Position numbers and translations under genes: made by a program | Shown: one piece after another, positions 1 to 13,357 of the stretch | Position numbering within the stretch: position 1 is the stretch's first letter | Layout: each line of letters starts with the position of its first letter | Notes under the pieces: generated by a model | Database searches by the model: none | The model's input: only the letters and a program-made list of their open reading frames with translations | What the model was told of the DNA's origin: nothing | From: Metopolophium dirhodum | Taxonomy: Eukaryota > Arthropoda > Insecta > Hemiptera > Aphididae | Assembly: GCF_019925205.1 (NCBI RefSeq) | Contig: NC_083566.1 | Location: forward strand, 9,610,001-9,674,000 | Reading direction: 5' to 3' | DNA length: 64,000 nt

Positions 1-961
1 ATAGCTAGTGCCCATAATTTAAGATAGTATACATCGTAGATATATCTTAAATCGTGCTATAACACAGCTGACTTAACCACTCAAGTCACAACTACATAGT
101 CGCTAGAGTACAGTAGTGCCTATGCTTATATGGGTATTTCACAGAACAATAACATTATGCATTTATGCTATTCGGCTGTCTATTTTTTTATAGACAGTCT
201 TCTCTATTCATAAAACAGTAAAACAGTAAACACAGTAAACAACATTCTTATCAATTTACGTTTTTTTCGTTCATTTCGTTCCAAATAGTATGCCGGTTCT
301 AATGCGCTCAATCTTGTTACTATGATCATATTAATGTTTTGTTTATAAAGCATCGCCATTGCAATGGCATATCTTAAATCGTGGCTACTATTGAAATTGG
401 CAATTCAATATTTTGGACATTGGTATTAGACATTAGTTTAGAATATGTGTATTGCCATAGATCTTATACTATAGTATAACTAATATAAGGTACCTACTTA
501 CTATAGTATAATAAGGTCTATATGTGCATTACCTACCAATATTGTATTATATTTTAATTTTTAAATGACAAATTACTTATTGTTATTTCAGTTATTAGGT
601 ACCAACTTACTTATTATTTATGTATTTTACTAAATTATTTTTATTGTTACCTAATAATATAATATAACTATATAATAAAATTAATAACGAAAAAAAAAAC
701 CAAAGGAATAAAAGACCACGGAAATAAAACCAAATAATTAGAGTTCTTTAGTGATGTTAATTGTTAAAAACTATTAAAATGTTCATTATTTGAGTTTATT
801 TGTTAATAATGATTTAGACTTTAATATTAGAAGTTCTCTCACAGTGTTGTCTCCACAAATTGGTTTTTTTTCATTATTCTCAATTTAATCTACTTTTATA
901 CTTTTGGCATTTATGATTTATCCCCCCGAGTGATCGCTGAGTAATCATTATTCAATGATGA
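1..961. other. AT-rich intergenic DNA, no gene seen
   Basis: No open frame with coding character, splice pattern or RNA gene was found. The word ATATCTTAAATCGTG occurs twice (near 45 and 368) and once more, inverted, in the LINE fragment near 35,360. I cannot tell whether this is a repeat remnant or chance in AT-rich DNA. Confidence 0.5.
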
Positions 962-1449
962 AATTAATAATTGAAGGGGTCCGTGCAAGAACGAGACAAC
1001 TCCGATCATTCGTATAGGAGATATAAAGTAAATGGAGTTGTCTGGTTATTTTTTCCGTTGAAAAACCAGATAACTCCGGAGTGGTAGGTACATACAATTA
1101 TATTTATATTTTTTTTTTTTATTTTTTACAAATTTCTAAAACATAGAATGAATAATAATATTTTTTTTGTATTAAAACAAATTATGAATAAATAATAAAT
1201 ACATGGTTCTGGTCAAAAAACAAGATAACTCCAAAAATGTAGGTTAATATTAACTATCATCTCAAAGAAATTAAGAAAATCAAATCAATTACTACGGCAT
1301 CTTTTTTATCGTGGTCTAATGTATCTAAATTAATTTCCAAATTATATTTATCTTTATTTAAATATTTTTAAAATAACATTATCGTATCCTGAAAAGTTTT
1401 GAAAAATGGAGTTATCTCGTTCTTGCACGGACCCCTTCAATTATTAATT
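962..1449. mobile_element. 488-bp inverted-repeat (MITE-like) element with repeated GGAGTTRTC motif
   Basis: Both ends carry a nearly perfect 42-bp terminal inverted repeat: left 962-1003, right 1408-1449. The core of the repeat reads GAAGGGGTCCGTGCAAGAAC. The motif GGAGTTRTC or its complement occurs at both ends and three more times inside (about 1033, 1069 and 1226), and the pair at 1033-1078 can itself form a 14-bp stem. No open frame lies inside, so it would be a non-autonomous DNA transposon needing a transposase from elsewhere. The superfamily is not recognised, and no convincing target-site duplication outside the repeats was found. Confidence 0.8.
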
Positions 1450-2095
1450 ATTAAATTAATGGGATTATAAATTAGAATAGACTGCAGTTTCCTACTTCTA
1501 CTACAAAATTATATTATATTTTATGTTTTTAATTTTTAAAATGCATTCTGCCACCTTGCGCCAGTCACCGTACCCATAATATTATAAAATTGATACGAGG
1601 GGTCTAGAGAAGGGCAAAATATTTTCCTTTTTAATTTTTTTGTTTCATTATCCTATTAGTGATAAAGTACCTATTGTTTGTGACATATTTTTTTTGCATA
1701 TAGGCAGGGAATGTAAAAAATATTTATGAATTATACCTACGTAGATAATTAGTTACAACTTAATTGTACAGCATTAATTTTAATTAATTGTTATGTAATT
1801 TTTTATTACATACCTATGTCATAAATCTATAACAGCAACGTTCTTATTTCTGACATTCATAATCGAGAGTAATGAAAATCACTCTGTAAAAAAAAATTCA
1901 ATTTTAAAAATATTTATGTTGCGATATTTAATATTACATAGGTAAAGATTTATGTTGGGATTGTACTTTGAATTTTTCCCGAATCTAGCTACAAGATACC
2001 CGTTTTATAACATACACAAATAAAAGTTTTAATTTTGCATTTTTTAACGATTTTAAATTTTAAGGTCGTTTTTTGCATTTTAGTATTTTTGAAAT

Positions 2096-2560
2096 TTAAG
2101 ATTCTGAGTGGAACGATGAATGTATTAATTTTACAATGATGTGTGTTTTTTTAAAATTTTAAAATTTATTTTTTTTGTGTTTGTCTACACGATAAGTAGT
2201 TGAAATAATGCTCTGATTTTCAACTTCAGTATCTCGTTCGATGGGAAAGTGAATATTGTTGGTGCATTGGGAGGTCAAAATTTAAAATTTCCTATAGTTT
2301 TCAAAAGCGACGGGAAAACAACATAAAAATTAAAGAAAAACGTGAATTTTTACGCAAAATCAGTTTTCCACAAAATCGATTTTGGTTTTTGGAGTAACTC
2401 TAAAACAAATTAACGTATATACATGTAATTTCTACTGGTCGTTTATGTTTGCATTTTCTATACACGATAAGATTTCCATTGTAATCCGTTTATGAAAACG
2501 TCCAGAAAACAGTACGTTTAAAACTGTGAGTCTTGATAAAAATAATCAACAATAATAATA
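2096..2560 (+). repeat. Fragment of dispersed repeat family A
   Basis: It begins with ATTCTGAGTGGAACGATGAA and then shows a series of blocks (GTATCTCGTTCGATGGGAAA, AGGTCAAAATTT, AAATCGATTTTGGTTTTTGG). The same blocks occur in the same order at 18,664-18,990, in reverse orientation at 49,490-50,397, and in degraded form at 58,200-58,400. The right boundary is indistinct. It has no coding potential and looks like a decayed non-autonomous transposon copy. Confidence 0.7.
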
Positions 2561-4073
2561 TTATCCCTAAAAAAATATATGATTTTATAAACTACGCTAA
2601 AATATGTGTAAATACTAATAAATATGAGGTGTACAATATATAATATGTAAAATATGAATATAAATAATATATTGTTTTAAATACTTCGCGCAAACTTAGA
2701 GTGTTATCCGGCGTATAATATAGGCAAATAAGGTACGTATTAAACTTGTCGTGACTCGTAGTGAGGCGAAGACGGGGTTTGGATTGTTCGGGCTCGCGTA
2801 ATTTATACATTGCGCTTTTGGAAGTAAACGTACATATATGGTTGTTATTTCTACGTCACCCAGCTGTCAAATTGTCTGTGGAAATAAATAATTAATTTAA
2901 GTCTAAAAAGTAAATTTAAGCCTTAAAATGATATTAAAACAAATTTACGCGTAAACATCTACTCTACTGGCGAGACCTACCTGTACGCCGCCACCGAATA
3001 AACAGATATGTTCATCCGTCTACCATTCTATCTACATCTCGCTCCAAACTGAAACTTTAAATTATCAAAATATTTCGAACGTAACGAAATATGCGAATTC
3101 GTATTATATTATAATAATTTTATACCGCTTAAGGATATTTTTTTTCGTTCAATGAAATTATTGGAATCGTTAATCGACTCCGGCAAATTTCAATAATTGG
3201 CGATTGACATAGATGATATAAATATATTATAATATGATAAATCCATAGACCTTATACTAGTGAACGGCCACCTAGATCCCCATGAATCATGATCCAAATG
3301 ACAACCGGGTTAACCATAGAGCTAGTTGCCACTAAGGCTATTTTACATAACAATATATAGTCGAGGGATATTTCAGATTTTAACCGGAAGGTGACCACAG
3401 GGATCTAGTTTACCACGGGGGATTTAGATAACGATGGGGATATAGTAGGTTAGGTTAGATACGTCCTGTAGGACGTAAGCGTAGGTATTAATTATTAATA
3501 GTAATTCTATCAATACTTCGGTAGACCAATGTAACTATGTTTGTATTGATCTATACTGAAGCATTTTTATCTATTACAGCTGGTTATAATTTTATTGTAT
3601 TTGAAATAAAAAAAACATTGGAATTATTTTAAGTTCATGCATATTGTATAATTTCAAAGTTATCCTGTAGCTGCTAGCTGGAAGTATCCATCAATCAAAT
3701 TGAATGTTTTCTAATTTCAATAATGTTTTTACAGCTAAGGTGATGAATAGGTGTTGTATAATAGCTGCAGTGTTACGACACCATGGCAACAAACAGTACA
3801 ACAATACCACCCAACAACATATGAGGCAACGTTTACTTTTGTATTTTTGTTGTGATTGTTATGTTTCTCTGTGTTTATGATGTTAGTGATTTAGATTATT
3901 TAGATTTAATATTTAATCAGTAATTACGTTTATGTTTGTGTAATTTTAAATAAAATTGGGGTAGTTGTAGTCATGAAAAATCATTAATGGTATTGTACCT
4001 ATTAAGTGTTTAATGTAATTTATTTTCAAGTTTTACAAATATTGTAAATTAAAATTAAAATTTCCAATATAAA
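2561..4073. other. Intergenic DNA upstream of the RPGRIP1L-like gene
   Basis: No gene was seen. The last few hundred bases must hold the promoter and 5' UTR of the downstream coiled-coil gene, but I see no confident TATA/initiator pair. The block near 3,270-3,430 is slightly richer in G+C and may be old repeat DNA. Confidence 0.4.
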
Positions 4074-7000
4074 ATGACTACTAACGTGTCACCAAGTAGA
4101 TCAAATATAATGTCTTCGTCGCATCCAAGTAAGGGTTCTTTGACAGACCGACCAAGCAGTTGTTCTAATAAGAGTCTCGTGCACAATAAATCATGCCCTG
4201 TTCATTCAAGACATTTATCATACAAAACAATTGGGCAATGTCATGATAAAATCGAGGAATTAGAAAAACAAAACGCCCGCCTTGTTTCAAAGGTATGTGT
4301 ACATTTACATAAAATTATCATACGCAGTTCATTACCTCTTCATTGATACCTATCTAATTTCCTGATAATTTATATATTAAAAGATACAATATTTCAATAA
4401 ATACTGTTATTATAGATTAAAGTATTAAAATTTCAACTGAAAACATCATCTAATTTATACAATAATATTCATCAAAGACCAGAGAAACCTTTATCAAGAC
4501 ATTCACAAAGGTTTGTATAAGTTTTAATATAGTTAATAATTACAATTAAAGGTGGTAAATATTCAGTTAAATTGTATAGGTCAACGCCAGTAAAATTACA
4601 AAAAATTTCAAGATTGTCTAGAGTAGGTTTTGATGAAAATGAAAAGACTATTAAACTTCCTGAAAGAGTGTGTATTTTTTCATTGGAAATAATAATTAAA
4701 AAACTAATATATTAAGTAGGTATATATACAATAATGTATTTATATTTATTATGTGTGTATTTTAGAAATTTGAAAGCACAGAATCATTTGATAGTGAAAG
4801 TAGCTTAGTAGAAAATAAAAGTAAATTTAAAGGGAATATTGAACTAATACAATCTCACAGAGTTATTAAAAGTATGGAGATTCAAATGGAAACTTTACAA
4901 GCTCAGTGTAAAGCTTTTGAACAAAATGTAATGGATATTAATGAATTGTATGATAAAGAACGTGAAGAACATGGTATGGTCTTATAAGTTCTAACTAAGT
5001 TATAGTTGGATAAATTATTATTTTATTTTAAATTTGTCCATTTAGACATATTGAAAGAAAAATTAATTAATGAAAGACATAATTTAAGTGAACTAAAGCC
5101 AAAATATAATGCTTATAAAGAAACAAATAAAGCATTAGAAGAACAAATTCGTGACTTACAAGTATTTTAAATCATAAATTGTTTAGTATATAATTATTAT
5201 GTATTGATTGTAATGAGTTAATATTTTTAATATGTTGATAACTATTTAATTAGCGAGAAAAGTTATCGCTCAGAGAACACAACCAGAAACTGCTACAACT
5301 TACTTCCAAACCACATCATCAAAATAACGGACTAAAGGTTGATTCTTCAATAAATTAATGTAAAAATGTTGCCCCGAAACAACTTAAGAGCTATAAGCTT
5401 ATGACTAAGATTTTATACAGTGTAATTATGTGAAATACTAAATACCTATCATAATATATAATAAATACTATAGTATACAATATACATATTATGTACATTA
5501 TAATAATAAAATATAAATACTGTAATGGTATTTTTTTTATAATCTCACCGTCTGTTGTTTCGGAACAACTACAGCCTTTGCACAATATCATATATTTATA
5601 TAATCGCTGTATCATATTGAACAATATGTACATTAATGTATAATTATATAAATTTTATAACTTTATAAATTGATAAGCACTTATATAAACAATAATTATT
5701 TATATTAATTTTAGTTGAAAGAATTAGAGGAAAATTTTTCCGACACTCGAGCGGGACTTTTAAAACAAATGGAAGAAAATAGTAAATACATCGCAGAGTT
5801 AAAAGGGACAATTCATGAAAATGAAGTAAAACTGTCTAATTATGCAGATGAGAATAAATGCTTGAAGGTTTAATTAAATATAAATCGAGCTTTAAATTTG
5901 ATAGGTATTACTTACCTATACGTTGATTTACAGAATCAACACTTGGAACTATCCAAAATATTGGAAATCAAAGAGAATGAAATAATAAATAGACATAAAG
6001 AAATTGATAATATTCTGCAAGAGAATGAGGATTTAAAAAAAAAAATCAAAGTAAATCAATGGATAACTACATCTAGATATTATTTAATTTCTACTTTCTG
6101 GTTTAAATTATTTTACTTTACATGACGTTATTATTTATTATTCAATAGACAAATATTACAACGTCAAAAGGAAATGAAAGTGAAGTAATCACAATACATC
6201 AACATTTGGAGTCAGAAGAAAAAAGGTAAATATTTAAGTTTAAAATAAAGCTGAAAGTTATAATAATAATTCACAAAGTTATATTTAATTAATTGATATC
6301 ATGTAATATATTATGCATTTGCTAACGGAGTATCATGTAGTAGTATACATAATTCATATTTAAATACATTTCTGTGAATCCTTCTCAAATTTCCTCAAAG
6401 TATCTTAGTAATAATAACAAGTACATTGGTAGTAATATTTTTTTTCGTAGGCTGAAAAGTCAAATTCAAGAGCTTCAACAAGAACAATTAAAAATTAATC
6501 AAACGTTGAACTCTCAGTCTTATTTAAACACAATGCTAAAAGATAAGGTACAAGTGTTCCTTTAATTAACTTGGTTATTAGTGATTGGAAATTACTTAAA
6601 GATATGGTATTAATTAACGGTGTTTATTAATTTTAGGTAGATCAGGCAGAACGTGATATAAAAACGGCTGTACAGTTTATCAAAATATGTATGAACCTGT
6701 TTAAGGATATTACATCATTGGATCTAACTGAACCTCTTATGGCCACCTTAGAAATGATAGAAAAAGCAGTTTGTTCTATTAAGAAAACTAACGAAATTAA
6801 TGTTGAAAACAAGGAGTTCGAAGAACTAGTGAATGATATCCTAGAAGTGTTGGTAATGTTCAGAGATCAGATGGTTAAAAGACGAACTATCTTAAATCAA
6901 GAACAGTGGGCCAAAAAACCAATAGTTAATTTAATTACAGACACCATAGCTAAAAGTGAGGTATGTGTATAAAAGTATTTTTATTTTGTATAGTTTTCCG

Positions 7001-9457
7001 TACACAACGAGAAGGTCAATTCGTAACACGATAAATAATAAAACAGGATTAATATTTAATAATAATCCAATATCTAGGTTATATTTAATATTCATTATAT
7101 TTTAGAAGCAGTGACGTCATAGTGTGTGTGCGTGTGTACGTGTGTGTAGGGAGGGGGGTCATATTCGTAAATCATAGGCATTTTTAAATTGAACATACAA
7201 CATACCACCGTAGCTAAAAGTATTATAAAAACGACACTTTGACAGCTGATTGATATGATTGGTACGATCAAGTTTCAGGTAGATAACCATTAAGTGCTAA
7301 TTGCATATTTTCTGTTTTATTAAATTTTTATTTATTTTTTATTTGATGAAAGCTGCAAAAACAATGGTTAATTGTACGATTATGATACATTATATATTTA
7401 TATGTTATATTAGGTTGTATTATTTAGTAAATTTTAAATGTTAAGGCGGGTTAATCAATTATAAATGATGATAATTATATATTATTATGTGGGTAGTGGG
7501 TACTATAATATTATAATTAATAATTATATTAATTTAGGTATTATTATTTCTTATATTATTTATTTAACTTTATTAATAATTTTTCCTTCTCATTAAAGAT
7601 TGCTAAACAGATAAACTATTACGTTTTTAATTTATTTCATGGTAAATGTATTGATTTAAAAATGGACTTCATATAGTTTATTAGGTTAAAAATCAAAACA
7701 ATAGGTTAATAATCTACCTATTTATAGCATCAGCTATTTGAAATATAACTATTTTTTAAAACGAATTAACCTTGCACTCCTCCTCTAAGAATAACTGAAA
7801 TGACTATGACACCCATGTATAAAAGCGTAATTGGATGATTTTAGATTTATAGAAGTAATAACTAACAAATACAATTTAATTTGTTTTAATTGTAATACCT
7901 ACCTGCTATAGTAGCCGGTAGGTAACTGACAAAAAATATGATTGAGTTTATATCTATTGTTTTTAAATTTATAACTCGCCAATAATTAATAGTTACTTAA
8001 TAAGTAATACGTCACTTATGTAGGTATTTTATAATTTAAATAAATAATATTAATAACTTATATAATTTTAATGTTGCTAAATTAATTATAATATAATTAG
8101 GTGTATTCTTTAATTAATTTATATTTATAACTTTAATATTAAAATGTAATAAAAATAATTTTTAAAAATTTTTAGAACACACCTAGAATTCAAGAAAATT
8201 CTGCACAACTAGAAATCAATATAAACAGTATAAACTTTTCTACGGAAAGTATACAACATTTAAAGTACGTGTTTTGATTTTCATACATACTTTGAAATAA
8301 ATATTTGCAGCATTCGTTTTATTCTACAATAAACTTATATTATTTTGTTTATTTATCAGATCGTTACAGTCGGAACCAAATATTTTTCTCACATGGGGTT
8401 TTAAAGACCAAGAAGATGTTGCTTATTCACCTAGTCGTCTAGCTTGGTCTGCTGATTTCAACTGCAGTTGTTTCTACCGCAGCAATAGTAGCGTAGAACT
8501 TTTACATTTTGTTGCAAAGGTAATATAATACTAATCTAATTTCTTAAAAATAAATCTAAAAAAATATCGTAAAATCTTTTGTCACTACAGCATGGCTTAT
8601 TTATCAATGTACACTTGGTAACGGGAAAATCGTCTCCAGTAGTGGCTGCAGGATTAGTGAATACCGTGGATTCAATAAACAACCCTATGATTAAGTTTAA
8701 TTTGATTGTACCAATCACGGGACAAAATATCGATGCAAAATTAAAGTGCTCAATACAACTTATTTGCGATTTTCATGAAATACAAACGTATTCACAGATG
8801 GTAATGCTAAATAGTTTCTATACCTATGTATAATAATTAATAACAATGTATAATATGCACTAAACCTGTGTGGCTACATATGTATAATGTGTAATGCATT
8901 TATGTATATTATTATGTAATGAAACATAGTTGATAGGTATTTAAAGTGTTAATTAGGATTTTTCAAGTATTGTTTATTTATTTATCTATCACGTACAAGC
9001 CCATAATAAAGCGGGGAAAAGGGGCCCGGGCAGCCCACAAGGGATATCAAACAATGGTGGAGGCCACTGCCAGTAGTATGTTCCTATAATAAATGGATAA
9101 TGGATACATCGTTACTATTTTTCCCCTGACCCAAAATTATCTTAATCCAGGCTTGATGACGTATGTAAAAGGAATAGTAATTTTACTGTTTTGATTTTTT
9201 AAAATACCTACCGATCAAAGCTGTTTTTTTAAAAAAGTTTTATGTTCAAGTATTTCATTAGGTAGTTTAAGTTCTATTTTACTGTTAACGTAATATATTT
9301 AAGTAATTCTAAATTTGAAATTTCCAATTACACATACATGATACATATTTAAATATTTTATATTTGATTTTGTTTACAGGTTGATGATAAATATAGTAAT
9401 ATCGAACCTCATATAAACAAGACATTGATGCCATCCACGCCAAATAATTCATATTAA
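4074..9457 (+). CDS. RPGRIP1L/fantom-like ciliary transition-zone protein, 15 exons, 704 aa
   Basis: Fifteen exons join in one frame: 4074-4292, 4416-4510, 4580-4667, 4766-4973, 5046-5161, 5254-5337, 5715-5867, 5934-6050, 6149-6225, 6451-6547, 6637-6960, 8176-8264, 8360-8519, 8591-8800 and 9380-9457 (2115 nt with stop). Residues about 55-500 are mostly coiled coil (KIEELEKQNARL early on). Residues about 530-679 form a C2-like beta domain starting LEINI-NSINFSTESIQ and containing FLTWGFKDQED. This order and wording match the first C2 domain of vertebrate RPGRIP1L, which organises the ciliary transition zone with NPHP/MKS proteins. In an aphid this would act in sensory neurons and sperm. The protein is about half the vertebrate length, with only 26 residues after exon 14, so the second C2 and the C-terminal RPGR-binding region are missing or in undetected exons. 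A paralogous role (RPGRIP1) cannot be excluded. Some donors (5338 GTTGAT, 4668 GTGTGT) are weak. Confidence 0.78.
6961..8175. other. Largest intron of the RPGRIP1L-like gene
   Basis: This 1.2-kb AT-rich intron contains a GT-rich tract near 7,118-7,150 followed by a run of G. No nested gene or recognisable transposon ends were seen. Confidence 0.5.
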
Positions 9458-9655
9458 AAAAATCTTACAAGAGTTTAATAATTTTTCTTAGATTTAATAT
9501 ACATTAATTGTGATATTAGTTTTAGTGTATATTTACAGGGTGCTCCATGATACATATATATTTTTTTTAATGGTGTGGACTATAAAATGTACTTATATCA
9601 ATTGCAGTGGCATAGAAATTTGCCGATAAGTTGAGTTAGAGGCCTATAGTTTTTA

Positions 9656-9661
9656 AATAAA
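9656..9661 (+). terminator. Candidate polyadenylation signal AATAAA
   Basis: It is a canonical AATAAA about 200 bases after the stop codon of the RPGRIP1L-like gene. In DNA this AT-rich the motif is common by chance, so the assignment rests on position only. Confidence 0.3.
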
Positions 9662-12600
9662 TTCCCGCTTAAAAAATGTCTTTACCTATTCCTTGGAAGA
9701 TGGAAATCAAGACCTTAAAGTTCTGAGCGTAGCGAGGAATGTACCCATGTGTTTGTTACTCTGCGTTCACAAGACCACAAACGAAATTTTGACGAACATC
9801 GCGAGACATCTACTTACAATAGCAGTATTATTATTTATATTAATATAAAGTATATAATTATTGTTCAAGCTATAGTGTATATTTAATATTATATATTAAG
9901 CTAATACAAATCACCAATTCATCAATTTTATATTCTTTAACCTATTCTCTAACCTAAGGTGTGTGGGAGGGGGGGGGGGGGGGTTAAAAGACAACAACCA
10001 CTAACATGCGTAAAGAATGATAAAAAATAAAATGGTTATCAACCAATGTAGTCAACTGCTCTCATATAGTCATATGATAAAATAGGTAAGTATAATTGAA
10101 ACAACCGATTATAATTTATAATATTTTCATATATGAGGTATAGCACTCAAATAACTATAAATAAACCTGTAAGTTTACCTTACACAGAAAATTATAGGTA
10201 ATTTTAAATCAATTCAAGAAACATTATGACATTATTATAAGGTGAAATATATAATTTTTAGTTACGAATGACGAAAAACATAGTTCTGATCTTCTACCAT
10301 AAAGCTTTGTTTTTTTTTTAGTACACCTCTGTTCAATCTACATAATAAAATAGTTTATATTGCGTATTTTAAGGTACATTTTACATTTCACACATTATTT
10401 TACAACACATTTTTTCAATTTACAATACCTATGTATAAATTCCACTCACTCGTCGCTATTTTTTAAAAACGACACAACGTAAAAACTTGAAATTTAGCAT
10501 ACCTAGTGGTTCCTCTAATGCTCTAAATGTGCAATAAGCAGGAATTTTAAGAAATTTATATATTGAGGATATTTAAGAAGTTGTTTGGAAAAACCTTGAT
10601 TTTGATAGTGCATCAATTTATCAATTTCTATTTACTTTTTTCATTTTTGGCGTCAAGAATTATGTTTTCATAGACAGATAACTGCTAACATAGCGGTTGG
10701 TAACAGAAAAACCACATTAGTAGGTAATATTGTTACCACAATTCAAAATATAATGCTAGTAATATTATAATAGGTAGCCTATATAGGTATATAAAAAAAA
10801 AAAACAAAAATACATTACCGGAAAATCAATAGCTTCTTCGCTCTGTTTAGAATTTAAAATACTTTCGACCGTAAAATAATTAATAACTTTTGTGGTTTTT
10901 TTTATTGATTTTATAGAGGTAGGTACAAATACATAGTTAGTTCCGTCGTTTCAGGGCTACAACGAATACAATGTGAACAGTGAACACTGAACATTGTAAA
11001 CGCTCTATAGCCTAAAGTATTTTGTTTTTTTCCAACCTAACTTAAAATATAATATCTTTATTTGTTTTGTAGGTATATTATATTCTGTGTTACACCGCCG
11101 CTACCCAAAAAACTATTATACTTTATTTATTTTTATTAAATTAAGTAAAACATTTATTTTGTCAAAGTCAACAAAAAATTACGACTTATGGTTGTATACC
11201 TAAAGTTCTATTTAAATTACAATATCACTAGATATTCAAAAGTTTTTGAAAAGTTTAAGGAATTTTATTATAGTAACGTTGTCTTGTAAAAAGTTGTAAC
11301 TTGTAGTTGGTAATTAATATTTGTCACGTGTTTATATATAATAATATTTACAATTTGTTAATTTACTTTTGTAGTTTTGTACCTAATATTTTTATTTCTA
11401 ACTATAGTATAGTTGCAAATGGTTTAATACACTAATATGTTATTTATATATTTATATAATACTAGCTGTATCATCAGACTTTGCCCGGGAAAAAATGAAC
11501 ACATCTAAAATTCGGTGCTACGTATATATCGGTGTATCTCGATAATAGATATAAAGTCATTAAGACAATACATTTTTGCTAATTGTTATGGTAATGTAAA
11601 AGTTGAAATTCAATATTTTTGCAAACGCAATTTATAAAATTTAGTTAGTCGTGGTATAAAAATAAAGAGATCGGTGTTTTTCATACAACTCTAATGTATT
11701 TAATATTTATTATTTTTTTTTTAATTTTTAATTTATTTTTTTTTATTATAAAACAAGAATATATATACAATCTGTAATAATCTATACAATGGGTAATATG
11801 GGGGATACAAGTATACAAGACGGGACAGCGTGAAAGAAGGGGAGGGGGGTCCAATGATCCTACTTCAAAATTTATTATTAAAACTATTTATGTTACAAAA
11901 TTTATATTAATTTGTAATTTATAATTTCAGCCAGTCTTTATTTACGACAGAGTGTACATCTAATGCATATAATATGCATGCGTACTAAATTTATCGCAAA
12001 CAACATACATTAAAGATATATTTCAAGTATAAAAACGGATTGCAATTTACAGCTCAGTTACTGAAATGACAAATAAAATCGCGGCTTCTTAAACAATAGG
12101 TTTTGCATTTTCTTAAGTAACAATTAAATTGGAAGTAATAAATCACTCGGAGGAATATTTGGAACAAAGTTGTGATACATGTACAATATATTAAATTATT
12201 TAAATGACACGCTAAAAAACCGGAACCTTTAAATACAGCACACCTCCTCCTTCCCCCTCAGCCAAAAAAATAAATAATCAGTCGACGTGTTGACGCTCAG
12301 GAAAGTATTTGGAGCAACTCTGTGAAAAAAAAATTGGAAAAAAGTTCAATTGTATCGTCGGAAAATTGAAAAATAAAAAAGCCCTGTTCTTATATATATA
12401 TATAAAAATATAATATAATTTATATAAAATTTTATATAAGAATATATAAAATTAGGTATAAAAAAAATTGCATTATTAGATATTTATGAAGTTATAACAT
12501 ATTATAATTTACAAGTTTACCATTTGTATAAGTACATGTCCCTATAACGTATATATAATATATATTTAAATAAAATTTAATAATATTAACTATATCATCA

Positions 12601-12960
12601 TCGTAATATAATTAATAAATCATTTCTTGATCATATTACAATTTATAGAGAACATAAATGTGACATTCAAAGTTAAAAATATTTAATATAATTTAAATTT
12701 CAATATAATAACATAGAATTGTTATGTTAAATATAAGTTATATTTAAGTTTTTTTAGTATTGGTATATTTTCATTTTTTTATATTCGATGGTCAATAATT
12801 AAAATAAACGCTGTCCTTTAACCGAAGGTTGCATGGTGGCTTAAAGCATTTTATAAGAAGTGAAATGCAAACAAAACACATAACGATAACATCTAAATTA
12901 AATAATTTATATAGGCCAATTTTCAAACAGTTTTCATCGTTGACGTTATCATCATACGCA
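9662..12960. other. Intergenic DNA, no gene seen
   Basis: Mostly AT-rich sequence. A 15-base run of G sits at 9969-9983. Near 9,720 a GTTCTGAGCGTAGCGAGGAA word resembles the end of repeat family A. Near 11,464 ACTAGCTGTATCATCAGACTTTG-type sequence resembles a repeat end also seen inverted near 52,415. No exon-like frame was recognised. Confidence 0.45.
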
Positions 12961-12995
12961 TATAAAACCACAACATGACCTTATGGTTAATCAGT
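12961..12995 (+). promoter_or_regulatory. TATA box plus arthropod initiator for the orphan gene at 13.36 kb
   Basis: TATAAAA starts at 12,961 and the arthropod initiator TCAGT lies at 12,991-12,995. The first T of the TATA box is 32 bases upstream of the initiator A (12,993), the expected spacing for RNA polymerase II. A strong donor (CACAG|GTAAAT) follows 56 bases later, and a matching acceptor precedes the coding exon. These agree with a transcription start at 12,993. No clear downstream promoter element was seen. Confidence 0.6.
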
Positions 12996-13048
12996 GATCG
13001 ATGATCATATATATCTAAACTAATTTAATACATCACGTTTTGTCACAG
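12993..13048 (+). other. Predicted untranslated first exon of the orphan gene
   Basis: It runs from the initiator A to the donor at 13,049 (GTAAAT). The intron would be 13,049-13,342, ending TTGTTTTAG. The exon contains one short upstream ATG (13,001) that stops after five codons, so translation should start in the next exon. Confidence 0.5.
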
Positions 13049-13357
13049 GTAAATGATCACAATAATTTATATTTTATTTCATTTTATATATAGAGGTGGG
13101 TGACGATGTAATGACAGGCATTCATGTAGTTTTATTCGAAGAATTAGTTTGCTCTAAAGACAATTATTATGATGTACTCATTCCCAATGTTTTATATGGT
13201 AACATTTCTTAGAATAGAATATATAATATGATACTTACATGTGTAATTAAATTTTGTTTTACTGTTCACTAACAATTCAAATTGAATCAATATTTTATTA
13301 ATACATACTGTTAATATGTATTATTTAATAATATTGTTTTAGCTCGTTATAACTGCA

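Noticed and set aside
5391..5633. 80-codon minus-strand frame within an intron of the RPGRIP1L-like gene
   Set aside because: It is AT-driven Ile/Tyr-rich translation with no coding signature, antisense within an intron.
13111..13198. 29-codon open frame with a donor, upstream of the orphan gene
   Set aside because: Spliced to the exon at 13,343 it gives the wrong frame and an early stop. The promoter and donor at 12,961-13,049 explain the 5' end better.
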